Positions 1-6,896 of a DNA stretch of 14,601 bases are shown here, piece after piece. Numbering within the stretch: position 1 is the first letter of the stretch; the number at the start of each line of letters is the position of its first letter. This DNA is from CAYYTU01 sp964474655 (GTDB lineage Bacteria > Chloroflexota > Anaerolineae > B4-G1), in assembly GCA_964474655.1 (NCBI GenBank), contig CAYYTU010000067.1, positions 1 to 14,601 of the forward strand. The letters are read 5' to 3'. A program made the translations under genes and the position numbers. The notes under the pieces were generated by a model. That model worked only from the letters and a program-made list of their open reading frames with translations, had not been told where the DNA came from and made no database searches.

Positions 1-96
1 TTGTTAAGGTACACGACGTCGATCAGATAGTTGAAAAGAGTTATGCAACACTCTGGAACTTTAAGAAAATAATCCGGTAATAGATTCCATTCGCTC

Positions 97-212
97 GCCA
101 ACGGTTGAAACCGCTGGCTACTACGAGAAGTGCGTTGAAAACGCACTGAAACGGCGTGCAGAACCCGTTTTCAACGGGTTTTCCGTGTTAGCCGTCGAAT
201 TCATTCGTCGGC
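97..212. repeat. Array of four consecutive hairpins with GAA/TTC apices
   Basis: Four palindromes follow one another. At 97-118 the arms GCCA-CGGTT pair with AACCG-TGGC around one A/C mismatch. At 129-147 the 8-bp arms AGTGCGTT/AACGCACT enclose GAA. At 160-182 the perfect arms AACCCGTT/AACGGGTT enclose TTC, and two more outer pairs extend the stem. At 191-212 the arms GCCG-CGAAT/ATTCG-CGGC pair around one T/T mismatch. The middle two share the core CGTTGAAAACG in opposite orientation, with compensating changes outside it. The first and last share the layout 4 bp, mismatch, 5 bp. This is either a dispersed intergenic repeat or a structured RNA; the sequence alone does not say which. Confidence 0.7.
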
Positions 213-233
213 AAGGACGGCTGCCTATCTTGA

Positions 234-365
234 CAATGGCATAGTTACCAACCCAGACTTCCGAAGTCTAGAAAGTGGCCTGGAACCACATGAAAAGTCA
301 GCTTTCATAAAGACTCAACCGGTAAAAAAGCCTCTTGAAGACTTCGGAAGTCTGATGTGCCATTG
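234..365. repeat. Inverted element with paired 15-bp palindromes
   Basis: The ends are the inverted octamers CAATGGCA (234-241) and TGCCATTG (358-365). Just inside each end is a palindrome, AGACTTC-C-GAAGTCT at 255-269 and AGACTTC-G-GAAGTCT at 339-353, which are reverse complements of each other. The interior of about 70 bp has no ORF. A third copy of the palindrome (AGACTTC-A-GAAGTCT) lies at 6407-6421. The arrangement resembles a small non-autonomous or REP-type element. No target-site duplication was recognised. Confidence 0.55.
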
Positions 366-443
366 CCGAACTATACCCAGATTAAATTTTCAATCTTCAT
401 CAAACCCCGCCAGAGCACTATCCCTGAACGCTTACTATTTATT

Positions 444-478
444 TTCCTTACTGAAACGGATCAGATTCCTTACTGAAA
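444..478. repeat. 22-bp-period direct repeat, two partial units
   Basis: The 13-mer TTCCTTACTGAAA occurs at 444-456 and again at 466-478, a period of 22 bp. It lies about 35 bp 3' of the pyrD stop codon. Its function is unknown. Confidence 0.5.
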
Positions 479-512
479 TGGGTGAGGGGCCCGCGACTTC
501 AGGCGCCGGCGA

Positions 513-1454
513 TCAGACGTGAGCGCTCTCCCGGAGCGCCGCCAGGTCGTCATGACCGTGCCGCTCCATAAAGTCCGCCAGCTCCTCGCACGTCTCGCGG
601 AAGACCTCCAGACCGCGAAAGTGAACGGCCGAGCCGATACTGACCGCCGTGGCACCGACCATCAGCATCTCCACCACATCTCGGCCCGTCGTCACGCCGC
701 CCGTCGCCACCACCGGCACATCGACCGCCTGGCAGATGTCGCGCACGCAGCGCACGGCGATGGGCCGGATGGCCGGGCCGCTCACGCCGCCGGTGCCGTG
801 CGCCAGCACCGGATGGCCGGTCTCGATATCGAGGATCAGTCCCGGGCCCAGGCTGTTGATGGCCGTGATGCCATCGGCGCCGGCCTCCACCACGGCCTTG
901 GCGATCTTCACGATGTCGGTCACGTTGGGCGAGAGTTTCACCAGCACCGGGATGTCCGTCTCGCGCTTCACCCGCCGGGTGACCTGACCTGCGACGTACG
1001 GATCGGCGGCGAACATCTGCAGGTACTGATCGTCCAGATTGGGGCAGGAGATGTTGACCTCGATCAGGTCGGGCTCGCCGTCGGCGATGAAGCGCGCCGT
1101 CGGGCCGAAGTCGTACATCGTGTCCGCGAAGATGCTGGCGATGATCGGCACGCCGAGCGGCGCCAGCTGCTTTTTGGCAGCCCGAATCTCCTCCACCATC
1201 ACCTCGACGCCCGGGTTGGAGAGGCCCACGGCGTTGATCAACCCGGGCCCCCAATCGAGTACGGTTGGGTTGTGGTAGCCGGGGCGAGGCTTGAGGCTAC
1301 AGGATTTGGTAGTGACCGCGCCGGCGCCGGAGCGCCCCACCCGCGCCAGGACACCGTGGCTCAACCCCAGAATGCCAGAGGCGAGCACCGTCGGATTGGG
1401 TAGCTGCACGCCGCAGAGATCAACGCTCAGGTCATGTTCATCCATTTCATCCAT
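513..1454 (-). CDS. pyrD: Dihydroorotate dehydrogenase, class 1 type
   Basis: This enzyme oxidises dihydroorotate to orotate on an FMN cofactor, the fourth step of de novo pyrimidine synthesis. The 313-residue product is of normal length and has the TIM-barrel landmarks of the family. NISCPN is at residues 134-139, where Cys137 corresponds to the catalytic base of class 1 enzymes (class 2 has Ser). VLVKLSPN and the phosphate-binding VVATGGV...G..A. segment near the C-terminus are also present. There is no membrane-anchoring N-terminal extension, so a soluble cytoplasmic protein is expected. It is the last gene of pyrF-pyrE-pyrD, starting 6 bp after the pyrE stop. ATG codons at 1454 and 1445 are both possible starts, and neither has a strong ribosome site. 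No pyrK partner, expected for type 1B enzymes, lies next to it, so the electron acceptor subtype cannot be fixed from this window. Confidence 0.95.
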   Translation of the reverse strand: MDEMDEHDLSVDLCGVQLPNPTVLASGILGLSHGVLARVGRSGAGAVTTKSCSLKPRPGYHNPTVLDWGPGLINAVGLSNPGVEVMVEEIRAAKKQLAPLGVPIIASIFADTMYDFGPTARFIADGEPDLIEVNISCPNLDDQYLQMFAADPYVAGQVTRRVKRETDIPVLVKLSPNVTDIVKIAKAVVEAGADGITAINSLGPGLILDIETGHPVLAHGTGGVSGPAIRPIAVRCVRDICQAVDVPVVATGGVTTGRDVVEMLMVGATAVSIGSAVHFRGLEVFRETCEELADFMERHGHDDLAALRESAHV

Positions 1455-1460
1455 TCAGGC

Positions 1461-2051
1461 CTACGATCCCTTCAGATAATCGAGTACCTCAGCGTGCTTG
1501 GCCGCCGTGATGCGCCCGCTCGCCTTTAGCGCGTCCAGCACTTGGCTGAGCGTGCAGACGGTGTGGAGGCGATACCCGCGCTCGGCGAGATCCTTCGCGC
1601 CGCCCTGCTCGCGGTCGATCAGAACCAACACATCGCGGACGGTCAGCTCGGCGCCTTCCAACACCTCAATGGCCTCCAGCTTGCTGCCACCTCGTGTGAT
1701 CAGATCGTCGACCAACAGCGCCGTCTCCTGGGGCTCAAAAGGGCCCTCAATGGCCCGTTTGGTGCCATGCTCCTTCACCTCGCGGCGGGGATAAATCAAC
1801 GGACGATCCATCGCCAGCGCCAGCGCCACACCGAGAGGCAGACCGGCGTAGGGGATAGCGGCGATGCGGTCGAAAGTCAGCTCGCGGGCCTCCTCCGCCA
1901 ACGCTCGAGCCACGTCGCGCAGCAGCGGCGGATGGCCGACCAGCAGCCGCAGGTCGATGTAGATCGGCGAGGTGAGGCCGGACTTGAGCGTGAAGGCGCC
2001 GAACTTGACGCAGCCGGCTTCGAACAGCGCGTTAGATAGCTCCTGGATCAT
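1461..2051 (-). CDS. pyrE: Orotate phosphoribosyltransferase
   Basis: This enzyme transfers the phosphoribosyl group of PRPP to orotate, giving OMP (step five of the UMP pathway). The 196-residue product is close to the usual length. The PRPP-binding motif LLVDDLITRGGS is at about residues 112-123. An N-terminal KSGLTSPIYID segment and the family YPRREVKEHGTK loop (residues 87-98), which carries catalytic lysines, are also present. Its ATG overlaps the pyrF stop codon by four bases (ATGA at 2048-2051), so the two genes are probably translationally coupled. This suits enzymes catalysing consecutive reactions, which are fused in many eukaryotes. Nothing unusual is seen in the sequence. Confidence 0.96.
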   Translation of the reverse strand: MIQELSNALFEAGCVKFGAFTLKSGLTSPIYIDLRLLVGHPPLLRDVARALAEEARELTFDRIAAIPYAGLPLGVALALAMDRPLIYPRREVKEHGTKRAIEGPFEPQETALLVDDLITRGGSKLEAIEVLEGAELTVRDVLVLIDREQGGAKDLAERGYRLHTVCTLSQVLDALKASGRITAAKHAEVLDYLKGS

Positions 2052-2872
2052 TGGGCCGCCTCCCGTTGCTGATTGATGCGGTTCCGAAGGTCCCGTGCGG
2101 CGCGGCGCGAAGCCTCGGCGAAGTCAGCGCCCGACCCGGCGTAGATGATGCCGCGCGAGGAGTTGATCACCGGGCCAACCCCCTGAGCCGTGGGGCCGTG
2201 TGCCACAGCCTTCGCCAGATCGCCGCCCTGAGCGCCGATGCCTGGTATTAAGAAGGGCAGCTCGGGCGCCAGCACGCGCAACCGAACCAGCTCATCGGGG
2301 TACGTGGCGCCGACGACCAGGCCACACGTCCCGGCCAGCTCATCGGCCCATCGAGCCGCCAACCTGGTCAGCGTCTCATACAACGGCTGCCCATTCACCT
2401 TCTGATCCTGCAGATTCGGGGCCGAGGGGTTGGACGTACGCGCCAGAAGGAAGACGCCGTGCGCCTCGTCGCCAAGGAAAGGGCGCAGCGTATCGACGCC
2501 CAGATAGGGGTTAGCGGTCACGGCATCCACGCCCAGTGTCTCGAACGCGGCGCGAGCGTATGCCTCGGCGGTATGTCCCACGTCGTTGAACTTGCCATCG
2601 AGGATGACGGGGATCTGCTCGGGGATCTCGGCGACAAGCGTCTGGAGCGCCTCGATCCCGGCCGGGCCTTCCGCCAGCCAGAAGCCCAGGTTGGGTTTGT
2701 AGGCACAGACTAGGTCGGCCGTCGCCTCGACAATGGCCCGTCCAAACGTCAGGAAGGGATTATCGGCGGCGGTGACTGCCTCCGGCAGCCGCTCCATCAC
2801 CGGGTCCAGTCCCACACAAAGCCACGAATTATTAGTCGCTTGAGCATTTTTCAACTTGGATGTGAATGTCAT
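2048..2872 (-). CDS. pyrF: Orotidine-5'-phosphate decarboxylase, type 2
   Basis: This enzyme decarboxylates OMP to UMP, the final step of the pathway. The 274-residue product matches the longer type 2 subfamily rather than the roughly 230-residue type 1. The active-site strand reads LDGKFNDVGHTAEAYA from residue 91, giving the D-x-K-x-x-D pattern at Asp92, Lys94 and Asp97. CAYKPN (residues 56-61) and DAVTANPYLG are further family landmarks. Many family members have Arg after the catalytic lysine (KRxD); here it is Phe. The ATG at 2872 has GAGG four bases upstream. It is the first gene of pyrFED, and its leader holds the repeats described at 2914-3105. Confidence 0.94.
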   Translation of the reverse strand: MTFTSKLKNAQATNNSWLCVGLDPVMERLPEAVTAADNPFLTFGRAIVEATADLVCAYKPNLGFWLAEGPAGIEALQTLVAEIPEQIPVILDGKFNDVGHTAEAYARAAFETLGVDAVTANPYLGVDTLRPFLGDEAHGVFLLARTSNPSAPNLQDQKVNGQPLYETLTRLAARWADELAGTCGLVVGATYPDELVRLRVLAPELPFLIPGIGAQGGDLAKAVAHGPTAQGVGPVINSSRGIIYAGSGADFAEASRRAARDLRNRINQQREAAQ

Positions 2873-2913
2873 ATTACCTCGTCTCTCAGTCTATGTGATC
2901 GGTATGAAGTGGA

Positions 2914-3105
2914 TACGGCCCTAATGTCGTTAGTATAATCGGAAGTGGGAGGGTTCTCCGGAACGCAACTATCGCCGTCTGGCATAGGGCCGTAGGGGCC
3001 TACGCCACTACGGGGGGCCGAGATACCTCCTACATCATCGCTGTCTACCACTACGGAGAACAACGGGTTGACTCTTGCGCTACTGCTGACATTGGATACG
3101 GCCTA
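2914..3105. promoter_or_regulatory. Repeated TACGGCCCTA motifs in the pyrFED leader
   Basis: TACGGCCCTA at 2914-2923 is inverted as TAGGGCCGTA at 2985-2994, and a third copy, TACGGCCTA, lies at 3097-3105. The first and third are both preceded by TGGA. The copies surround the place where the pyrF promoter should be. An operator for pyrimidine-dependent control is one possible reading, but no known box is matched and a small repeat would look the same. Confidence 0.3.
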
Positions 3106-3167
3106 ATTGTACAGTACCCACACGGGATTGTCATCTCTACGGCTGGCCTTCGCGAAGCCAGAGTGGC

Positions 3168-3198
3168 AAAAAAAGACCGCGCTAACAAGAGCGCGGTC
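3168..3198 (-). terminator. Rho-independent terminator of degV
   Basis: Read on the minus strand, a perfect 9-bp GC-rich stem (GACCGCGCT / AGCGCGGTC, loop of six) is followed directly by seven T. It lies about 110 bp after the degV stop codon and separates degV from the pyr cluster. Confidence 0.9.
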
Positions 3199-3307
3199 GT
3201 CGCAGGCGAATCCAACCATCAAGCCTTCCATATAAGTGCGAATATCAAAGTGAATAGCTACCCGTCTGAAGCTGAGCGAGCCCAACTCGTCGATATGCAC
3301 GCAGCGG

Positions 3308-4168
3308 TCAACAATCAGTATAAAATCCCAGGCCGACGGTGCCCGGTCCGGCGTGCGCGCCAATGACAGGACTGACGGCCGATTGGTAAACCCGATCGGG
3401 GTGGAAGCGCTCGTCCACCCGCTGGGCCAGCTCACCGCCCTCTTTTGGCGAGTCGATGTCCACGACGCACGCCTCGACCATTGCATCTCCGTTTAAGCGC
3501 TCATCGGCCACATCCAGCAGGCGCCTGACGGCCCGGCGCTTGGTGCGCACCTGACACAGCGGCTCGACGCAGCCAGACTCCAGATCGAGCAAGGGCTTGA
3601 TATTGAGCGCCGACCCCAGAAGCCGCTTGGCGCCACCGATACGTCCTCCGCGATGGAGGTACTCCAACGTATCGACCACGAACAACACCGTCAGGCTTTC
3701 CTGCACTTTTCTGGCAGCGGCGACGACTTCATCCACCGATCCGCCGGAGGCAGCGATGCGAGCGGCCGCCAGCGTGACGAATCCCAGCCCCATCGCTGTG
3801 GTTCGCGAATCGATCACGGTGACATTAAGATCGGAGATCTGCTTCTTGGCTGAGCGAGCGGCGCTGACAGTCCCGCTGATCCCGCTGGAGATAAAGGCCC
3901 CGACGATGGTATCCGTCTCCATCTCCTCGGCGACGCGATGGTAGAAATCGACGAACTCGCCCACAGAGGGCTGGGATGTGGTGGGAAAGGACTGGGCATC
4001 TTGCAAGCGCTCATAGAAGGTCTCGGGGTCGATATCCACCCCATCCCGGTAGCGCTCCTCACCCCAGATAAGCCAAAGCGGAATCACCGGCACGCGAAGG
4101 CCATTCAACGCTTCCTGAGACAGGTACGCCGTGCTATCCGTCACCACCGCGACTTGCTGTTTGCTCAT
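3308..4168 (-). CDS. DegV family fatty-acid-binding protein
   Basis: DegV proteins (FakB-like) bind a fatty acid and, in Firmicutes, present it to the kinase FakA for phosphorylation. The 286-residue product shows VTDSTAYL at the N-terminus (residues 9-16), TTSQPSVGEF near residue 63 and ISSGISGT near residue 93; these three segments line the lipid head-group site in this family. The start at 4168 is preferred because AGGAGG lies six bases upstream; the frame stays open for 48 codons further, but that part has no DegV-like sequence. No FakA (DAK2-domain) gene is nearby. The gene appears to be a single-gene transcription unit, since a strong terminator follows it and 153 bp separate it from the gene before it. 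Confidence 0.93.
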   Translation of the reverse strand: MSKQQVAVVTDSTAYLSQEALNGLRVPVIPLWLIWGEERYRDGVDIDPETFYERLQDAQSFPTTSQPSVGEFVDFYHRVAEEMETDTIVGAFISSGISGTVSAARSAKKQISDLNVTVIDSRTTAMGLGFVTLAAARIAASGGSVDEVVAAARKVQESLTVLFVVDTLEYLHRGGRIGGAKRLLGSALNIKPLLDLESGCVEPLCQVRTKRRAVRRLLDVADERLNGDAMVEACVVDIDSPKEGGELAQRVDERFHPDRVYQSAVSPVIGAHAGPGTVGLGFYTDC

Positions 4169-4174
4169 ATGATG

Positions 4175-4180
4175 CCTCCT
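4175..4180 (-). promoter_or_regulatory. Ribosome binding site of degV
   Basis: AGGAGG on the minus strand, six bases before the ATG at 4168. It decides the start of degV in a frame that stays open as far as 4312. Confidence 0.85.
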
Positions 4181-4321
4181 TTTGACAAGATCGCTGCCGC
4201 ACATCTCCCTCGACCGAGCGTGCGCGGACATTAATAAATCCCTACTTGATTGCCAATAAGTAAAACACGCCAGGCAAGCAAGCGTTGCGGTTTCGGAAGG
4301 GAGGAGTCTCACCGGAAGGTG

Positions 4322-4933
4322 TTACACCTCAGTAGGCAGCAGCCAGTTGATCGCGATGGCCACGAGGCCAGCCACCGTGGTCCGAACCCCATAGCCTATC
4401 AGACTGCGACCGGAGATGTTACCCAGAAACACCCCCAGGCCAAAGAGGCTCAAAAGAGCAATCACCATAGAGATAGCGTAGCTGATGATAATATCGCCGA
4501 TCAGCGGGGTGAAAAACAGCGGAATCAGGACGATCAGCGAGAAGACCAGAGGAGACAAGCCATCGACGGCAGAGACAATGAAGACCGCCATACGGGATGC
4601 CCGGCCAATCTTCGTATCACTCAGGTCCGTGAGCGAGATGCGCTCCAGCTCGGTCAGCTCGCGTCCGCGCTCGGCCGACTCGGCCAGATAGGCGCCCCAG
4701 AGGCCAGAGACGCCGATCGATATGGAGGTGGCCACACCAATGCGAATGACGAGGATCGCATCGTGGACGTTGCCCAGGTAGCTGCCCATCAAGACGCCGA
4801 TCATCGTCAGCACACCGTCGAAACCGTTGTTCGCCAGCGCGCGACGGGCGATTTTCCAGAAACCGGTGATGCGACCGTATTCCTGTATCTCCTCCACGCG
4901 CCGGGCCAGTTGTTCTCTAGGGTTGTTCATCAT
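4322..4933 (-). CDS. VIT1/CCC1-like integral membrane protein
   Basis: The 203-residue product resembles the VIT1/CCC1 family, whose members move Fe2+ or Mn2+ across membranes. Five hydrophobic segments are seen. The first contains DGVLTMIGVLMGSYLGN (around residues 38-55), which matches the family's first helix with its conserved Asp-Gly. A charged cytoplasmic stretch (about residues 83-110) follows the second segment, as in the family. The last three hydrophobic segments fill residues 110-200. The ATG pair at 4933/4930 has no clear ribosome site. The gene follows the CNNM/CorC-like gene by 18 bp, so the two are probably co-transcribed and may both act in divalent-metal handling. Substrate and direction are not determinable here. 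Confidence 0.72.
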   Translation of the reverse strand: MMNNPREQLARRVEEIQEYGRITGFWKIARRALANNGFDGVLTMIGVLMGSYLGNVHDAILVIRIGVATSISIGVSGLWGAYLAESAERGRELTELERISLTDLSDTKIGRASRMAVFIVSAVDGLSPLVFSLIVLIPLFFTPLIGDIIISYAISMVIALLSLFGLGVFLGNISGRSLIGYGVRTTVAGLVAIAINWLLPTEV

Positions 4934-4951
4934 TTTGATAATTACTTACCG

Positions 4952-6352
4952 CTATTCTCGCCAATCGTCGCCCGCAACCAGCTGGGGCTGCTTCTTATCT
5001 TCAATCTCCCCATCGGACGGCGAACTTTCCGCCTGTGCTGAGGAATCACGCTCCTCTCGCCCCCCCGGTATCACCAGCACTTTGTCGATCCGACGACCAT
5101 CCATATCGATGATCTCGAATTGCTGATCGTGAAAACTGAAGCGCTTACCCTCAGTGGGAAGACCATCCAGCTCGGCCATCACGAAGCCGCTCACGGTCTG
5201 ATAGCCACGGTACTCCTTCTCCATCTCGGCTTTGAGGTTGAGGATGTCCCAGAGGCGATTGACGTGCAACATGCCATCGACGAGCCAGGTGCCATCGTCA
5301 CGCTGTTTGGCCTGCGGCTCCTCTGGCTCCCCTTCCGCTGGAATCTCCCCGGCAATGGCCTCCAGAATGTCCATATCGGTGACCATGCCCTGGACACTGC
5401 CGTATTCGTCCGTTACCAGAGCGATATGCCGGCCCTCTTGCTTGAAAATCTCGAGTACTCGCAGCGTTGACATGCTCTCTGGGACGAAGAGGACAGGGCG
5501 CAGAGAAGCCTTGATATTGAAAGGCTCACCCTTCAGCTGGCGTACGACCAAGTCCTTGGTATAAAGGATGCCGATTGTGTGATCTGGATCACCTTCCATC
5601 ACTGGGAAGCGGGAATGTTGGGCTTCGAGAAGTCTGCCCCGGGTTTCTTCTTCCGGGTCCTCCACGTCGATCCAAGAGACCTGCGTCCGGGGGGTCATAA
5701 AGGCGTCGACGCGCCATTCATCCAGCCGAAGGACGCTCTCGACCATGTCGCGCTCGTATTTCTCGAAGACCCCCAGTTCGGTTCCGTGCTCCACCATGAC
5801 CTCAATTTCCTCGGTGGTGATGGAGGGTTCTTGTGAGGGGGTGACTCCCAATAGACGCACCACGGCTTCAGTGGAAACACTGAGCAACCAGACGATGGGT
5901 CGGGCGAAGACCGAGAGGGTCTGCATAGGCTTGGCGATGATGGAAGCTACACCTTCGGCGTCATTTAGCGCCAAGCGCTTGGGTACCAGCTCGCCGATCA
6001 CCAGAGAGATATAAGTGACACTCACCACCACGATGCCGGAGCCAATGGCCTTCGCATAGGGGGCCAGGATGGGGATCTGGGATAATCCTGATGCGATGCT
6101 CCGCGCCAACGTCGCCTCTCCAAAAGCGCCGGCGAAAATGCCGACCAGCGTGATGCCGATCTGGACGGTGGAGAGAAATTGCGTCGGATCGTCCGCCAGT
6201 TCCATAGCCGCCTGAGCCCGTTCGTCTCCCGCCTCGGCCTTCTGTCGCAGCCGGGCATGTCGGGCCGAGACGACGGCGATTTCTGACATCGCCAGGATTC
6301 CATTGAGAATGGCAAAGAAAAGTATGGTCACAATTTGCCAAACTGGATTCAT
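4952..6352 (-). CDS. CNNM/CorC (HlyC) family membrane protein with CBS pair
   Basis: These proteins are implicated in Mg2+ and other divalent-cation export or efflux control. The 466-residue product has the full architecture: a DUF21/CNNM membrane domain (about residues 1-175, with SEIAVVSA, GITLVGIFAGAFGE and ELVPKRLAL); a linker; a CBS pair (about 215-335, starting AFMTPRTQVSWID); and a C-terminal CorC_HlyC domain (about 352-428). The last 35 residues are charged and probably disordered. ATG 6352 is chosen because AGGAG sits five bases upstream and the first helix starts directly after it; the frame is open for 13 further codons without domain content. The upstream leader contains the inverted repeat at 6375-6443. 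Confidence 0.93.
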   Translation of the reverse strand: MNPVWQIVTILFFAILNGILAMSEIAVVSARHARLRQKAEAGDERAQAAMELADDPTQFLSTVQIGITLVGIFAGAFGEATLARSIASGLSQIPILAPYAKAIGSGIVVVSVTYISLVIGELVPKRLALNDAEGVASIIAKPMQTLSVFARPIVWLLSVSTEAVVRLLGVTPSQEPSITTEEIEVMVEHGTELGVFEKYERDMVESVLRLDEWRVDAFMTPRTQVSWIDVEDPEEETRGRLLEAQHSRFPVMEGDPDHTIGILYTKDLVVRQLKGEPFNIKASLRPVLFVPESMSTLRVLEIFKQEGRHIALVTDEYGSVQGMVTDMDILEAIAGEIPAEGEPEEPQAKQRDDGTWLVDGMLHVNRLWDILNLKAEMEKEYRGYQTVSGFVMAELDGLPTEGKRFSFHDQQFEIIDMDGRRIDKVLVIPGGREERDSSAQAESSPSDGEIEDKKQPQLVAGDDWRE

Positions 6353-6374
6353 ACTATCTCCTATTACTACCTTG

Positions 6375-6443
6375 ACTCCTGCACTTTTCAAATTTTTGAG
6401 GAGCAGAGACTTCAGAAGTCTGGAATCGCTAAATTGCAGGAGT
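6375..6443. repeat. Inverted repeat around a 15-bp palindrome
   Basis: Outer arms ACTCCTGCA (6375-6383) and TGCAGGAGT (6435-6443) are perfect inverted 9-mers. They enclose AGACTTC-A-GAAGTCT (6407-6421), the same palindrome found twice at 234-365. It would fold as a stem with an inner hairpin in the leader of the CNNM-like gene. Confidence 0.6.
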
Positions 6444-6515
6444 TAAGTTATTACAACGAGACCTTGATATGGCAAGCATCTCAAGACTGTCGAAGGGTAT
6501 GGTTTTCGCCAAGCC

Positions 6516-6567
6516 GTCATCCTTCGATAGGCTTCGGCGTGAGCTCAGCCGAACGGCTCAGAATGAC
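6516..6567. repeat. Intergenic hairpin repeat with GTCAT/ATGAC ends
   Basis: The ends GTCAT (6516-6520) and ATGAC (6563-6567) are inverted, and an inner stem TTCGGC/GCCGAA flanks the palindrome GAGCTC. The wording (CCTTCGATAGGCTTCGGC...GGCTCAGAATGAC) is like dispersed intergenic repeats seen in many environmental bacterial genomes; that comparison is from memory. Confidence 0.5.
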
Positions 6568-6630
6568 TATCGAGGGATCAACTTCGTTGAAATCTCATAA
6601 ATGATTTTTCCCTTCGTCTGGCAAGGTTCC

Positions 6631-6896
6631 TGCGTCATTTGAATTTGTCCAGGATGGAAGGCACTTTTGCCAGTCTGGTGGCACTCTCGCCAGCTCAGTG
6701 CTGATAGAGGCCCTCATCAACTAGAAAAAGTGTTCTTGCTGTGCCCAAACTGACTGTTGCGGCCACCTTTTCTGCAATCATAACAATTTCACTTCGCTTT
6801 ATTGGGATTAGCATTGGCACTTTGCGGTTTAGGTTGCTAATCGCAATCAAGTTGATGGCCGGGAAAGGGATTTTGGTGACAAAATCAAATGACGCA
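6631..6896. mobile_element. MITE-like element with 19-bp terminal inverted repeats
   Basis: TGCGTCATTTGAATTTGTC at 6631-6649 is the reverse complement, at 18 of 19 positions, of GACAAAATCAAATGACGCA at 6878-6896. The 266-bp span has the size and layout of a miniature inverted-repeat element. No transposase is encoded; the 73-codon minus-strand frame crossing it (6695-6916) is unrecognised and may be an accidental frame or a relic. The flanks show no obvious target-site duplication. A third, weaker copy of the terminal sequence (16 of 20 bases shared with 6876-6895) lies at 7029-7048 in the same orientation as the right end. Confidence 0.5.

Larger units (their letters stand above)
1..512. other. 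Repeat-rich intergenic region downstream of pyrD
   Basis: No plausible gene is seen here on either strand. The stretch is visibly more AT-rich than the flanking coding DNA. It carries four adjacent hairpins (97-212), a 132-bp inverted element (234-365) and a short 22-bp-period direct repeat (444-478), listed separately. It lies 3' of the pyrFED cluster. On the minus strand the palindrome at 339-353 is followed nine bases later by a run of six T (324-329), so it might contribute to termination of the pyr transcript, but the spacing is too long for a standard intrinsic terminator. Confidence 0.7.
2873..3307. other. Intergenic region between degV and pyrF
   Basis: This 435-bp stretch separates the 3' end of degV from the 5' end of pyrF, both on the minus strand. 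It holds the degV terminator (3168-3198), a CTTCGCGAAG palindrome around 3150, three copies of a TACGGCC(C)TA motif (2914-2923, 2985-2994 inverted, 3097-3105) and the short palindrome CGTAGG-GG-CCTACG near 2991-3004. On the minus strand TATACT (2932-2937) is a possible -10 for pyrF, without a convincing -35. The short reading frames seen here have no recognisable product. Confidence 0.5.

Noticed and set aside
97..212. CRISPR array
   Set aside because: The hairpin units differ in sequence, length and spacing, and there is no identical direct repeat with unique spacers.
324..353. Intrinsic terminator for pyrFED
   Set aside because: On the minus strand the palindrome is followed by nine bases before the T-run, which is too far for a standard terminator, and the stem is part of a repeated palindrome family.
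519..1403. 294-codon plus-strand reading frame opposite pyrD
   Set aside because: It is antisense to a clearly recognised PyrD, is rich in His, Arg and Ala as GC-rich shadow frames are, and has no recognisable domain or ribosome site.
2869..3063. 64-codon minus-strand frame upstream of pyrF
   Set aside because: It ends inside the pyrF start codon, has no recognisable product, and lies in repeat-bearing leader DNA.
4169..4321. Promoter for degV (TTGGCA ... TAATGT on the minus strand)
   Set aside because: The spacing is right, but the -10 matches only half of the consensus; not strong enough to list.
4250..5041. 263-codon plus-strand reading frame over the VIT-like gene
   Set aside because: Its composition is low-complexity and polar (many Asp, Gln, Arg and His), as expected from the complement of a membrane-protein gene, and it overlaps two supported genes.
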